34,499 nt of DNA from a bacterium (GTDB lineage Bacteria; Babelota; Babeliae; Babelales; JAUWHS01): positions 1-34,499 of the forward strand of contig JAUWHS010000099.1 in the NCBI GenBank assembly GCA_030605785.1. Reading direction: 5' to 3'. The notes beneath the pieces are model-generated. The model made no database searches and had not been told where the DNA came from. It was given only the letters and a program-made list of their open reading frames with translations. Numbering within the stretch: the stretch's first letter is position 1; each line of letters opens with the position of its first letter. Shown one piece after another: positions 9,550 to 18,215 of the stretch. The position numbers and the translations under genes were made by a program.

Positions 9550-10489
9550 TAATTAAATTATCCATAATTAAATTATCCATTTTATTTAATGGATGTTTTT
9601 CATCACACATTTTAGCAAGTTCAGCTGAGGTTACTCTTGTATAAATTTCGGTCGTTCCAAGATTTTTGTGACCTAAAAGTTCTTGAATAACTCTTAAATC
9701 AACACCCTGATTTAAAAGATGTGTAGCAAAAGAATGACGAACTTTATGAGGAGTTAAGTTTTTATCAATTTTTAAAAACTTTCTAAACATTTCAAAAATT
9801 CGTTGAACCGAACGAGGAGTAAGTTGTGATCCTGAATTGTTCAAAAAAAGATATTCATTTTGCTGCTTTTTCAATAATAAAAAACGTTCTTTTTCAATAT
9901 ATTTTTTTAAAACTTTTTTTGCTTTTTCACCAAAAAGAACAATCCTCTCCTTTGAGCCTTTTCCAAGAACCTTGACCGCTTTATTTGTAAAATCAATATC
10001 ATTTAATTTTATACTTACCAATTCAGCGCAACGCGCTCCGGTCGCATAAATTAATTCAAAAATCGCTTTATCGCGAAACGGATATTTTGTTGGCAAGTCA
10101 TCATTTTTAACAGAATCCAATAAATAAAAAATTTCATCTACCGTCAGAACTGTTGGTAACTTTCGATCAAGCTTTGGCGATTTAAAGCTTACATTAATTT
10201 TTACACCATTTGATCTGAGAAAAACCTGAAATGAGCGAAAGCAAGAAAGCTTTCTTGCTAGAGATGCTTTTGATATTTTTTTATAAAACATAAAAACAAT
10301 ATAACGATGAAGAATTTTTTCTATAGAACCTTTTAAATCTTTTTCCTTGGCTGCTATTCTTTGCCAAAAAGCAATAAATTGTTCTAAGTCAACTTTGTAA
10401 GCCCGCAAAGTATTTGGCGCGCTATTTTTTTCTACTTCTAAAAAAATTAAAAACTCACTAATTTTTTGTTTTAAAAAATCTAAATTCAC
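9530..10489 (-). CDS. Tyrosine recombinase, XerC/XerD-like
   Basis: N-terminal SAM-like core-binding domain; catalytic 'ATGARCAELVSIKLNDID' and 'HKVRHSFATHLLNQGVDLRVIQELLGHKNLGTTEIYTRV'. XerC versus XerD not resolved. Confidence 0.9.
   Translation of the reverse strand: MNLDFLKQKISEFLIFLEVEKNSAPNTLRAYKVDLEQFIAFWQRIAAKEKDLKGSIEKILHRYIVFMFYKKISKASLARKLSCFRSFQVFLRSNGVKINVSFKSPKLDRKLPTVLTVDEIFYLLDSVKNDDLPTKYPFRDKAIFELIYATGARCAELVSIKLNDIDFTNKAVKVLGKGSKERIVLFGEKAKKVLKKYIEKERFLLLKKQQNEYLFLNNSGSQLTPRSVQRIFEMFRKFLKIDKNLTPHKVRHSFATHLLNQGVDLRVIQELLGHKNLGTTEIYTRVTSAELAKMCDEKHPLNKMDNLIMDNLIIGSKEK
9551..9580. repeat. Perfect 15-bp tandem duplication (AATTAAATTATCCAT x2) in the 3' end of the xer-like gene
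   Basis: Read directly: aattaaattatccat aattaaattatccat; encodes MDNLI-MDNLI near the Xer C-terminus. Confidence 0.95.
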
Positions 10490-10634
10490 CCTTATTCCCC
10501 TATATAAAAATTTTTAAATAACAATCATTTGAAATTAAAAAAATAAATTTTATCAGAATTTGTACCAACATAAAAATTTAGATACCTTAAAAATGATCTA
10601 AATAAATAATATTTTAAATTTCAAGGTAAAACAA

Positions 10635-11297
10635 ATGGCAGATAAAAACATAGTAAATAAAATTGTTTCCGTTTTACAGAAAAATACAAAAAATTTTATT
10701 CAACCCTTGGCGCAAACCATTATAAAGCAATATGGCAAAAAACCATTTTTAATTTTGGTTAGCGGAATATTAAGTCCAAGAGTCAAAGATTCAACTTCAT
10801 TACAAGTTTGTCATGAATTATTTAAAGTGGCGCAAACACCTAAACAAATTTCAGAAATACCTATAAGAAAATTAGAAAAATTAATTTATAAAATAGGTTT
10901 TTATAAAAATAAAGCAAAATCTTTAAACAAAGCAAGCAAGATGATAGTCGAAGAATTTAATGGAAAGGTTCCCAAAACACAAAAAGAATTACTTTCAATT
11001 CCCGGGGTTGGAATAAAAGTCGCAAATTTAGTTTTAGGAATAGCCTTTAAGAAACCTGAAATTTGCGTAGATGTTCATGTCCATCGAATTTCAAACAGAC
11101 TGGGATTAATCAAAACAAAAAACGTTATTCAAACTGAAAAAGCATTGCAAAAAATTTTACCTGAAAAAGATTGGATTGAATGGAACACTCTTTTAGTAAT
11201 GTGGGGACAAAACATTTGTACTCCGGTTAGTCCAAAATGTAGTATTTGTAAATTAAGTAAAATTTGTAAAAAAGTCGGTGTTAAAAAACATCGATAG
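10635..11297 (+). CDS. nth: Endonuclease III-like DNA glycosylase/AP lyase
   Basis: HhH 'LLSIPGVGIKVANLVLG', 'VDVHVHRISNRLGL', C-terminal Fe-S ligands C-x6-C-x2-C-x5-C (CTPVSPKCSICKLSKIC). Confidence 0.92.
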   Translation: MADKNIVNKIVSVLQKNTKNFIQPLAQTIIKQYGKKPFLILVSGILSPRVKDSTSLQVCHELFKVAQTPKQISEIPIRKLEKLIYKIGFYKNKAKSLNKASKMIVEEFNGKVPKTQKELLSIPGVGIKVANLVLGIAFKKPEICVDVHVHRISNRLGLIKTKNVIQTEKALQKILPEKDWIEWNTLLVMWGQNICTPVSPKCSICKLSKICKKVGVKKHR

Positions 11298-11364
11298 AAA
11301 GACTTGTGCAAAAAAAAGGAGTATCATTAGATATTATTTAAATACCTCAAAACAAGAGTGAATA

Positions 11365-11655
11365 ATGGTCAAAAAAGAATACAAAGAGAAACTATTAAAA
11401 TTGATAATCGAACATTTTCCATCTGCTAAAATTTACTTATTTGGTTCAAGAGCCACAGGGGAGCATAGCAGGTCGTCTGATATAGATGTGGCAATTGACG
11501 ATAAAAAAAAAGCTGATCAATATAAAATGGCATCAATAAGACTATCAATCGATGACCTCAACATTCCACTTGATGTAGACATAGTTGATTTTCATTCCAT
11601 TCCGGAACAAATGAAAAAAAGAATAGAGAAGGAAAAAATAATATGGAAAAAATAA
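11365..11655 (+). CDS. MNT-domain minimal nucleotidyltransferase (MntA-like antitoxin)
   Basis: GSX10DXD motif 'FGSRATGEHSRSSDIDVAID' plus third acidic strand 'LDVDIVDFHS'; overlaps the downstream HEPN gene by 13 nt. Confidence 0.9.
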   Translation: MVKKEYKEKLLKLIIEHFPSAKIYLFGSRATGEHSRSSDIDVAIDDKKKADQYKMASIRLSIDDLNIPLDVDIVDFHSIPEQMKKRIEKEKIIWKK

Positions 11656-12077
11656 TGGAAAGATACAAAACAGCTCAGAAAACTCTAAAATTTTTAAAAA
11701 AAGCAATCGATGATTATGAAAACCTACAACATCAAGAATACATCGAACATCTTAGAAATTCTAAAATACAAAGCTTTGAATTTTGTGTAGAAACTATGTG
11801 GAAATTTTTGAAGCTTTATTTTAGAAAAGCATATGGAGTAGAGCTTGATCCGGGAGCAAAGCCAATTTTTCGTTATTGCTTCAAGGTTAACCTCGTAACA
11901 GAAGAAGAAGCAAAACATCTTTTAAAAATGGTTGATGACAGAAACTTATCTTCACATACGTATCACGAAGAATTCGCTGAAGAAATGAACGAGAGAATAG
12001 AAAACCATTACAATTTAATGGAAAAAATAATAAATCAAATTGGTAAAAAATTAAATACTGAAAATCAAAAATATTAA
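11643..12077 (+). CDS. HEPN-domain protein, HI0074/HepT-like (nucleotidyltransferase substrate-binding protein / putative RNase toxin)
   Basis: RX4HXY motif in 'DDRNLSSHTYHEE'; all-helical; partner of the upstream MNT gene. Confidence 0.88.
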   Translation: MEKIMERYKTAQKTLKFLKKAIDDYENLQHQEYIEHLRNSKIQSFEFCVETMWKFLKLYFRKAYGVELDPGAKPIFRYCFKVNLVTEEEAKHLLKMVDDRNLSSHTYHEEFAEEMNERIENHYNLMEKIINQIGKKLNTENQKY

Positions 12078-12079
12078 AT

Positions 12080-13807
12080 TTAATACTTACTTAACTCAAC
12101 TGCTTTTTGAATTAAATCATCAACTTTAAGACCAAACTCTTGTTTTCCATCAGGATGACGCAAAGTTACAGTTTGATTTTCTTGCTCTTTTTTACCAACA
12201 ATCAACATCCAGGGAAGTTTGTCCTCTTGCGCTTTTCTAATTTGACCGGAAATTTGATCTCCGGATTCATCAAGTTCAATTCGAATATTTTTTTCTTTAA
12301 ATTTATTTAAAATTTCTTTTGCGTATTCTTTTTGTTCATCTGTAATTGTCAAAATTCTAGCTTGAACCGGAGCAAACCAAAATGGAAAACGCCCTTTGTA
12401 ATGTTCAGTTAAAATTCCAATAAAACGTTCTAACGATCCATAAATTGCTCGATGAATCATAACAGGAGTTTTTTTAGATTGATCAGAATCGATATATTTC
12501 ATTTCAAAATTTTGAGGCAAGAAAAAATCCACTTGAACGGTTCCACATTGCCATTCACGTCCCATCGCGTCTTCAATATTCATATCAATTTTGGGTCCGT
12601 AAAATGCGCCTTCACCCTTTTGCAATTTATAATCTATTCCTCTTGCTTCAAGAGCATTTTTTAGCGCTTGAGTTGCTTTTTCCCAAAGTTCGTCACTGCC
12701 CATTGCATTTTCAGGTTTTGTTGAAAGGCTCATTGAAACTTTTTTAAAACCAAATTTATTATAAATATTTTGTGATAAATCTAAAATCTTTATAACTTCT
12801 TTTTCTATTTGGTCAGGCATACAATAAACGTGCGCGTCATCTTGAGTAAACGCGCGAACACGAAATAAACCGTGCAACACGCCGGAAAGTTCATGTCTAT
12901 GAACTAGACCAAATTCAGAAACACGCAATGGAAACTCACGATAGGAACGAGGTTTTTCCTTATAAAGTAAAATTCCACCGGGACAATTCATCGGTTTTAT
13001 ACAATAAGGCTGTCCTTCAACAACGGTGAAATACATATTTTCTTTGTAATGATCATAATGCCCGGAAGTTTTCCACAAAGATTCTTTCATAATTAATGGT
13101 GTTTTAATTTCTTGATAATCTTCTTTTTGTTGCTCACGCATATAATCAACAAGTTTATTAAAAATAATAAGACCTTTATTATGGAAAAAAGGAAAACCGG
13201 CAGCTACATCATTAAATGAAAAAAGATCTAATTGTTTACCTAGCCTGCGATGATCATATTTTTTGGCCTCTTCAACCATTTTAAAATAATCATCCATATC
13301 TTTCTTCGTTTCAAACGCGACACCCGAAATTCGTTGTAAAGGCATACCATCTTTATCCGCGCGCCAATAAGAACCGGAAAGATTTGTTAATTTAAAGAAT
13401 TTTATTTGATCCGTAGAACTTACGTGCCCACCCTTACAAAGATCAAAAAAATTACCCTGGCTATAAACTGTAATTTTTTCGCCTTCCGGTAATTTTTTAA
13501 TTAATTCTTCTTTGAATAGATTTCCCTTAAAAATCTTTAAAGCTTCTTGCTTGCTAACTTCTTTTCCCGCAATTGGGAAGTTTTGATTCGCGAGTTCATG
13601 CATTTTGGATTCAATTTTAGATAGATCTTCTTCTTTGAAATTTTGTTTTGGCAAAAAATCATAAAAAAATCCATATTCCGTAACCGGCCCAATGGTTAAC
13701 TTTGTGCCAGGAAACAATTCTAAAACAGCTTGAGCCAATAAATGCGCAGCCGAATGCCTTAGATTTTGTAATTTTTCATTACCTTCGGATTTAAGATTTT
13801 TTTCCAT
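12080..13807 (-). CDS. thrS: Threonyl-tRNA synthetase lacking the N-terminal TGS domain
   Basis: 'LRHSAAHLLAQAVLELFPGTKLTIGPVTEYGFFYDF' editing domain; class II motifs 'MNCPGGILLYK', 'FRVRAFTQDDAHVYC', 'MIHRAIYGSLERFIGILTEHYKGRFPFW'. In-frame stop just upstream of the start. Confidence 0.95.
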   Translation of the reverse strand: MEKNLKSEGNEKLQNLRHSAAHLLAQAVLELFPGTKLTIGPVTEYGFFYDFLPKQNFKEEDLSKIESKMHELANQNFPIAGKEVSKQEALKIFKGNLFKEELIKKLPEGEKITVYSQGNFFDLCKGGHVSSTDQIKFFKLTNLSGSYWRADKDGMPLQRISGVAFETKKDMDDYFKMVEEAKKYDHRRLGKQLDLFSFNDVAAGFPFFHNKGLIIFNKLVDYMREQQKEDYQEIKTPLIMKESLWKTSGHYDHYKENMYFTVVEGQPYCIKPMNCPGGILLYKEKPRSYREFPLRVSEFGLVHRHELSGVLHGLFRVRAFTQDDAHVYCMPDQIEKEVIKILDLSQNIYNKFGFKKVSMSLSTKPENAMGSDELWEKATQALKNALEARGIDYKLQKGEGAFYGPKIDMNIEDAMGREWQCGTVQVDFFLPQNFEMKYIDSDQSKKTPVMIHRAIYGSLERFIGILTEHYKGRFPFWFAPVQARILTITDEQKEYAKEILNKFKEKNIRIELDESGDQISGQIRKAQEDKLPWMLIVGKKEQENQTVTLRHPDGKQEFGLKVDDLIQKAVELSKY

Positions 13808-14070
13808 GATTTTGCCTTTTCAAACAATTTTAAAACTCAGGGATGTGAATTTTCAAAACTAGGAATTATTCAACTAGAACACAATAATACAACTAAAAGA
13901 GTAAATTGGAAAGGGGCAAAAGCCACACTCCATTTCTATCAACAAAATTAAAAATCATTATTAAAGTGATTCATTGAATACCTAAAAACAAAATTGCTAT
14001 TCTTTTGTTGGGGCAGGAAAGCAATAAAGCTTTATCAAAAAATACTAACCTTTAAACGGGGGAGACAAAC

Positions 14071-15504
14071 ATGGACAATCAAAACAAGGAAAATCAACAA
14101 ACTTCCCAAAAACAACCACGTCTTGACCGAATCTTTGTTCTAGACACAAATGTTCTTTTGCATGATGTCAATTCACTTTTTGCATTCAGAGGTGTAACGG
14201 TTGGGATACCATTTGTTGTTTTAGAGGAACTGGATACATTCAAAAGTGATTCCGGTGAAAAAGGGAAAATAGCCAGACATATCATAAGAAATTTAGACAA
14301 TCTCAGATCACAAGGCTCACTGGAAAAAGGAGTCGAACTCAATCATAAAACAGGATCCATATTAAAGATCTTCGCGACACCACATGATTTAAAAGCAGAA
14401 ACTCTACCTCATGAAAAAGTGGACAATATTATTCTGCAAACAGTCCAAAAATTATCAAAAGAAGGAAACAAGGTTACATTCGTTACAAAAGATATAAACG
14501 CAAGAGTTAAAGCTGACGCATTGGGACTAGATGCCGAAGATTACGCAAAAGAAAAAGTTCCGACAGAAGAAGAATTCTATACGGGCTGGATTGAGATAGC
14601 AATACCCGCAAATGAATTAAGATTAGTAAGCGCATCTAAAGTTGCAAACATTGTTCCTAAAGACCAAAAATTACTACTAAATAATTTTGTAATCTTGCAA
14701 AGTAAAAATAATCCTGAAAATTATAGATTATTCAGATTCTTAGGGGGCGCAAACTTTAAAGAAGTAGAAAATTTCAAACTCATGCAATATTTTGAAGCCA
14801 AAAACGTTCAACAATTAATGGCCATAGATTTATTAATGGATCCGGATATTCAAATAGTAACGTTGCTCGGTCAAGCAGGAACCGGAAAAACATTTTTAAC
14901 TCTTTTAGCCGGATTACAACAAATTCTATATGGAAAAGAATATCAAAAATTTTTAATAACAAGACCCATTATCGCGCTTGGCGCAGATATCGGATATTTA
15001 CCGGGAGGGGTTCAGGAAAAATTATTTTATTGGATGCAACCGGTTTACGATAATCTTGATTTAATTTTCAGCAGAAAACACAAACATGATGAACATGGCG
15101 AGCATGGTGAAGAACAAAACCAGGATAAGAAAAAAAAGAAACATAAAAATGGAACACCGAAAAAGAAATTTAGTATTGATCAACTTATAAAAAGGGACCT
15201 TTTAAGCCTTGAAGCAATAACATATATGCGCGGTCGCTCAATCCCTGATCAATTTGTTTTTATTGATGAAGTTCAAAATCTTTCTCCGCATGAAGTTAAA
15301 ACAATTGTTAGTAGAGCAGGTGAAGGAACAAAAGTTGTTCTCGCCGGTGATCCGTACCAAATTGATTCACCTTATCTTGATTTTAGTAGTAATGGATTAA
15401 CACTTTCTACAGATAAATTAAAAGGACAAGCTATTTTTGGAACAGTGTTTCTGCAAACTAGTGAAAGAAGTCCGCTAGCTAAACTTGCTGCTGAAGTTTT
15501 ATAA
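14071..15504 (+). CDS. PIN domain + PhoH-like ATPase (YlaK/PhoH2-like)
   Basis: PIN N-terminus 'RIFVLDTNVLLHD'; Walker A 'LLGQAGTGKTFLTLLAG'; 'FVFIDEVQNLSPHEVKTIVSRAGEGTKVVLAGDPYQID'. Confidence 0.92.
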   Translation: MDNQNKENQQTSQKQPRLDRIFVLDTNVLLHDVNSLFAFRGVTVGIPFVVLEELDTFKSDSGEKGKIARHIIRNLDNLRSQGSLEKGVELNHKTGSILKIFATPHDLKAETLPHEKVDNIILQTVQKLSKEGNKVTFVTKDINARVKADALGLDAEDYAKEKVPTEEEFYTGWIEIAIPANELRLVSASKVANIVPKDQKLLLNNFVILQSKNNPENYRLFRFLGGANFKEVENFKLMQYFEAKNVQQLMAIDLLMDPDIQIVTLLGQAGTGKTFLTLLAGLQQILYGKEYQKFLITRPIIALGADIGYLPGGVQEKLFYWMQPVYDNLDLIFSRKHKHDEHGEHGEEQNQDKKKKKHKNGTPKKKFSIDQLIKRDLLSLEAITYMRGRSIPDQFVFIDEVQNLSPHEVKTIVSRAGEGTKVVLAGDPYQIDSPYLDFSSNGLTLSTDKLKGQAIFGTVFLQTSERSPLAKLAAEVL

Positions 15505-15525
15505 AATAACTAAATTAATGAAGAT

Positions 15526-15558
15526 AAGAGGCGTAAATCTGCGCCTCTTTTTATTTTT
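15526..15558 (+). terminator. Intrinsic terminator downstream of PIN-PhoH gene
   Basis: 8-bp stem AAGAGGCG-taaatctg-CGCCTCTT followed by a T-rich tract; overlaps the last codons of cmk. Confidence 0.8.
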
Positions 15559-16213
15559 GAATTTGTCTTAAAAAATCCTGTACCGTTTCTTCAAACGTTA
15601 AATTTGAATTATCTATAATAAAAGCATTATCCGGAACAACCAAAGGTGACACATCGCGAGTTTTATCTCGCTCATCTCGCTTTTCAATCTCTTTTTTTAT
15701 TTTTTCTAAATCCTTATCTTCAATATTTCGTTTTTCATCAAACGCAACTCGTTTTGCGCGAACATCAACCCTTGCAGTCAGGAAAAATTTATAATCAGCA
15801 TTCGGAAAAACAACCGAGCCACAATCACGCCCTTCAGCAACAATGTCATATTTTTCTGATATTATTTTCTGAATTGGCAACAAAGACTCACGAACTTGTT
15901 TATTGGCGCTAAAAATTGAAGAAGGTTTATCTAAATTTGAATCAAATAAATCATCTGTTAATGCTTGGCCATCAAAATAAATAGCCGGTTCATTATCAAT
16001 AAATTCATACGAAATCTTATCCAATAAAGAAAAATCGCTTTCACTTAAAACACCGATATTTTCCGGATCTTTATTTAATTTATTAATTAAAACATACGCC
16101 GCCGCGCGATACAAAAAACCGGTATTTAAATAATGAATTTTTAATCGTTTCGCGATCTCTTTCGCGACTGAACTCTTTCCGCTTCCAACAGGACCATCAA
16201 TTGTAATAATCAT
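15551..16213 (-). CDS. cmk: Cytidylate kinase
   Basis: 'IITIDGPVGSGKSSVAKEIAKRL', 'LNTGFLYRAAA', 'AEGRDCGSVVFPNADYKFFLTA', 'KRDERDKTRDVSPLV'. Confidence 0.95.
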   Translation of the reverse strand: MIITIDGPVGSGKSSVAKEIAKRLKIHYLNTGFLYRAAAYVLINKLNKDPENIGVLSESDFSLLDKISYEFIDNEPAIYFDGQALTDDLFDSNLDKPSSIFSANKQVRESLLPIQKIISEKYDIVAEGRDCGSVVFPNADYKFFLTARVDVRAKRVAFDEKRNIEDKDLEKIKKEIEKRDERDKTRDVSPLVVPDNAFIIDNSNLTFEETVQDFLRQIQK

Positions 16214-16323
16214 TAAAACTTCCCTTTTTATACTTACACAGAACCCTGGATGATATAATTTGGGTTTTGTGATAAATTAAACAAGTAAAAAATATTATAT
16301 CATCTAAAAAAAATTGAATAACT

Positions 16324-16629
16324 ATGGAAAATACAAAAACAACAAATATAGAATACAAAAACTTTTTAATAAAAGTAATTCACAGAAACATACCTAACTG
16401 TAAAATCTATCTGTTTGGATCTAGAGCAAGGAGAACTCATAGACCTGGCGCTGATATAGATATTGCTCTAGATGCAGGAGAAAAAATAAATTTTAGAAAG
16501 TTATTTGACATTCAAGATGAAATAGAAGAATCAAGTCTTCCATTATTTGTAGATTTAGTAGATTTACATTCAGCTTCAAGTGAATTAAAAAATGAAGTGA
16601 AAAACGAAGGAATTTTATGGAAAAGCTAA
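16324..16629 (+). CDS. MNT-domain minimal nucleotidyltransferase (second copy)
   Basis: GSX10DXD 'FGSRARRTHRPGADIDIALD' plus 'LFVDLVDLHSA'; paralogous to 11365..11655. Confidence 0.9.
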   Translation: MENTKTTNIEYKNFLIKVIHRNIPNCKIYLFGSRARRTHRPGADIDIALDAGEKINFRKLFDIQDEIEESSLPLFVDLVDLHSASSELKNEVKNEGILWKS

Positions 16630-17072
16630 AACTTTCTAACAACACACTCCTAAAAGCCCTAAAAACATTCAACGAAGCAGTTCAGTCATTTGAAGACATT
16701 GAAAAAATAGGAGGCTGGAATGACAAAAATAGGTTAGAATTTTCCAATTATGAAAAAATCAGAGATCAACTAAGAGATTCAACAATACAACGATTTGAAT
16801 TTTGCGTAGATCTTTTTTGGAAATACATAAAAAAGTATTTGGAATTCTCATTAAAAAAACCGTCCGAAATGAACACTCCTCGTCACGTCGTTCTTTCTGC
16901 ATGCAAAGCAGAATTGATTTCAGAATTAGATGCTTCTAAAATAATCAACATGATCAAAGATAGAAATCAAACATCACATATTTACAAAGAAGAATTAGCA
17001 GAAGATCTAATTGTAAAGATTCCGGGGTATTATAAGTTAATGTATAAATATGTTGCGATACTCAAGCCATAA
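16617..17072 (+). CDS. HEPN-domain protein, HI0074/HepT-like (second copy)
   Basis: RX4HXY in 'KDRNQTSHIYKEE'; 'TIQRFEFCVDLFWKYIKKYL' matches the first copy 'KIQSFEFCVETMWKFLKLYF'. 13-nt overlap with the MNT gene. Confidence 0.88.
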   Translation: MEKLKLSNNTLLKALKTFNEAVQSFEDIEKIGGWNDKNRLEFSNYEKIRDQLRDSTIQRFEFCVDLFWKYIKKYLEFSLKKPSEMNTPRHVVLSACKAELISELDASKIINMIKDRNQTSHIYKEELAEDLIVKIPGYYKLMYKYVAILKP

Positions 17073-18087
17073 AACACTTACAAACTTTTGTATTTTATTT
17101 TTATTAACATTAGAAACTATTTATCCATTCATAATCCAAGTCGATAAGTTAGAAAAGACAGGAAAAGAAATTATTTTATATTCAGATTTCCATCTTCCAG
17201 AATTAACAAAATCTAAAATAAAACAAAAAGAACAAAATAAAAAAATCAAAAAAACTTTAAAAAATTCCCAAAAATTAACTGTACTCTTTGAAGGCTACAA
17301 ACAAGATCAAAAAAACAAATTTTCTCTTCAACAAATTCAAAGAAGTAAACACCTAGCGACACCGGCCTACCTTGATATTTTAACTCAAACCTTAAACAAC
17401 AAAAATGTAAGACTTATTCCGTGCGATCCTCGCAAAAAGATAAATGACACCTTTTTAAATACAATAAAAGCAATAGATATTTTAAGCCAAAATCAAATAG
17501 AAGATGTTATCGAAGGAACAGCTAAAATAAAAAAACTAAATAGATATGAAAAAAATCAATTAAAACAACTAGAAAAAAGTTGTCCAACTCTCAAGCAAAT
17601 TTTCAATGATATAAATAAGACTAAAAATAGTTTCTATCAACAAACGCTAAAAAATGTTTATGAGAAAAAATACAATTCTATTATCAAAAAACCTATAACA
17701 TCTATTGTTTCGAAAATCTTGCAAAAACATTACACGTTAATTGAAAAACCATATTTAGACAAATTAAAAGTTGTAACAAATAACCTCTTTTCTATTTATG
17801 AAGAAAGTTTTGACCTGTTTGTTTTAAAACTTTTATCAAAAATCAAGGAGAATAAAAACAACAAAATTCTTGTTGTTGCCGGTCAGGAACACATTGAAAA
17901 ATTAAAAAGAGAGCTTTTAAATATCGATTATAAAATCAAAAACGAAATTTATGACAATCAAACAATAAAATTTGTCCAAAATTTGGAGGATCAACTTGAA
18001 GACGGAAGTTTAACCGATATCAACAAACAACTTGAAGAAAAAACAAACATGTTAAAAATTCCGGATGAAGCTTTTCAAACAATCTAA
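17050..18087 (+). CDS. Hypothetical predicted secreted protein, possible TraB/ChaN-like fold
   Basis: Signal-peptide-like N-terminus MLRYSSHKTLTNFCILFLLTLETIYPF; 'EIILYSDFHLPE' near the start and 'ILVVAGQEHIEKLKREL' near the end. Start overlaps the HEPN gene by 23 nt. Confidence 0.65.
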   Translation: MLRYSSHKTLTNFCILFLLTLETIYPFIIQVDKLEKTGKEIILYSDFHLPELTKSKIKQKEQNKKIKKTLKNSQKLTVLFEGYKQDQKNKFSLQQIQRSKHLATPAYLDILTQTLNNKNVRLIPCDPRKKINDTFLNTIKAIDILSQNQIEDVIEGTAKIKKLNRYEKNQLKQLEKSCPTLKQIFNDINKTKNSFYQQTLKNVYEKKYNSIIKKPITSIVSKILQKHYTLIEKPYLDKLKVVTNNLFSIYEESFDLFVLKLLSKIKENKNNKILVVAGQEHIEKLKRELLNIDYKIKNEIYDNQTIKFVQNLEDQLEDGSLTDINKQLEEKTNMLKIPDEAFQTI

Positions 18088-18215
18088 AAATAAAGACTTT
18101 TCAGACTGTTAATAAATTTTACAATTATAATTCGTTTGATACTATACAACAAAAGGAAAATACGATTAATGGTGGTAGAATAAAAAAACGCATTACAATT
18201 TTAATAGGACAAAAA

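Noticed and set aside
9530-10489. Xer-like recombinase as the integrase of a mobile element
   Set aside because: It sits between PBP2-like and nth genes with no att-like repeats nearby; more consistent with chromosomal XerC/D, although action in trans on the tRNA-Arg islet cannot be excluded.
13808-14070. Possible T-box or other riboswitch in the thrS-phoH divergent spacer
   Set aside because: No recognisable T-box motif or strong antiterminator fold by eye; only small weak hairpins (e.g. GGC-aaaa-GCC).
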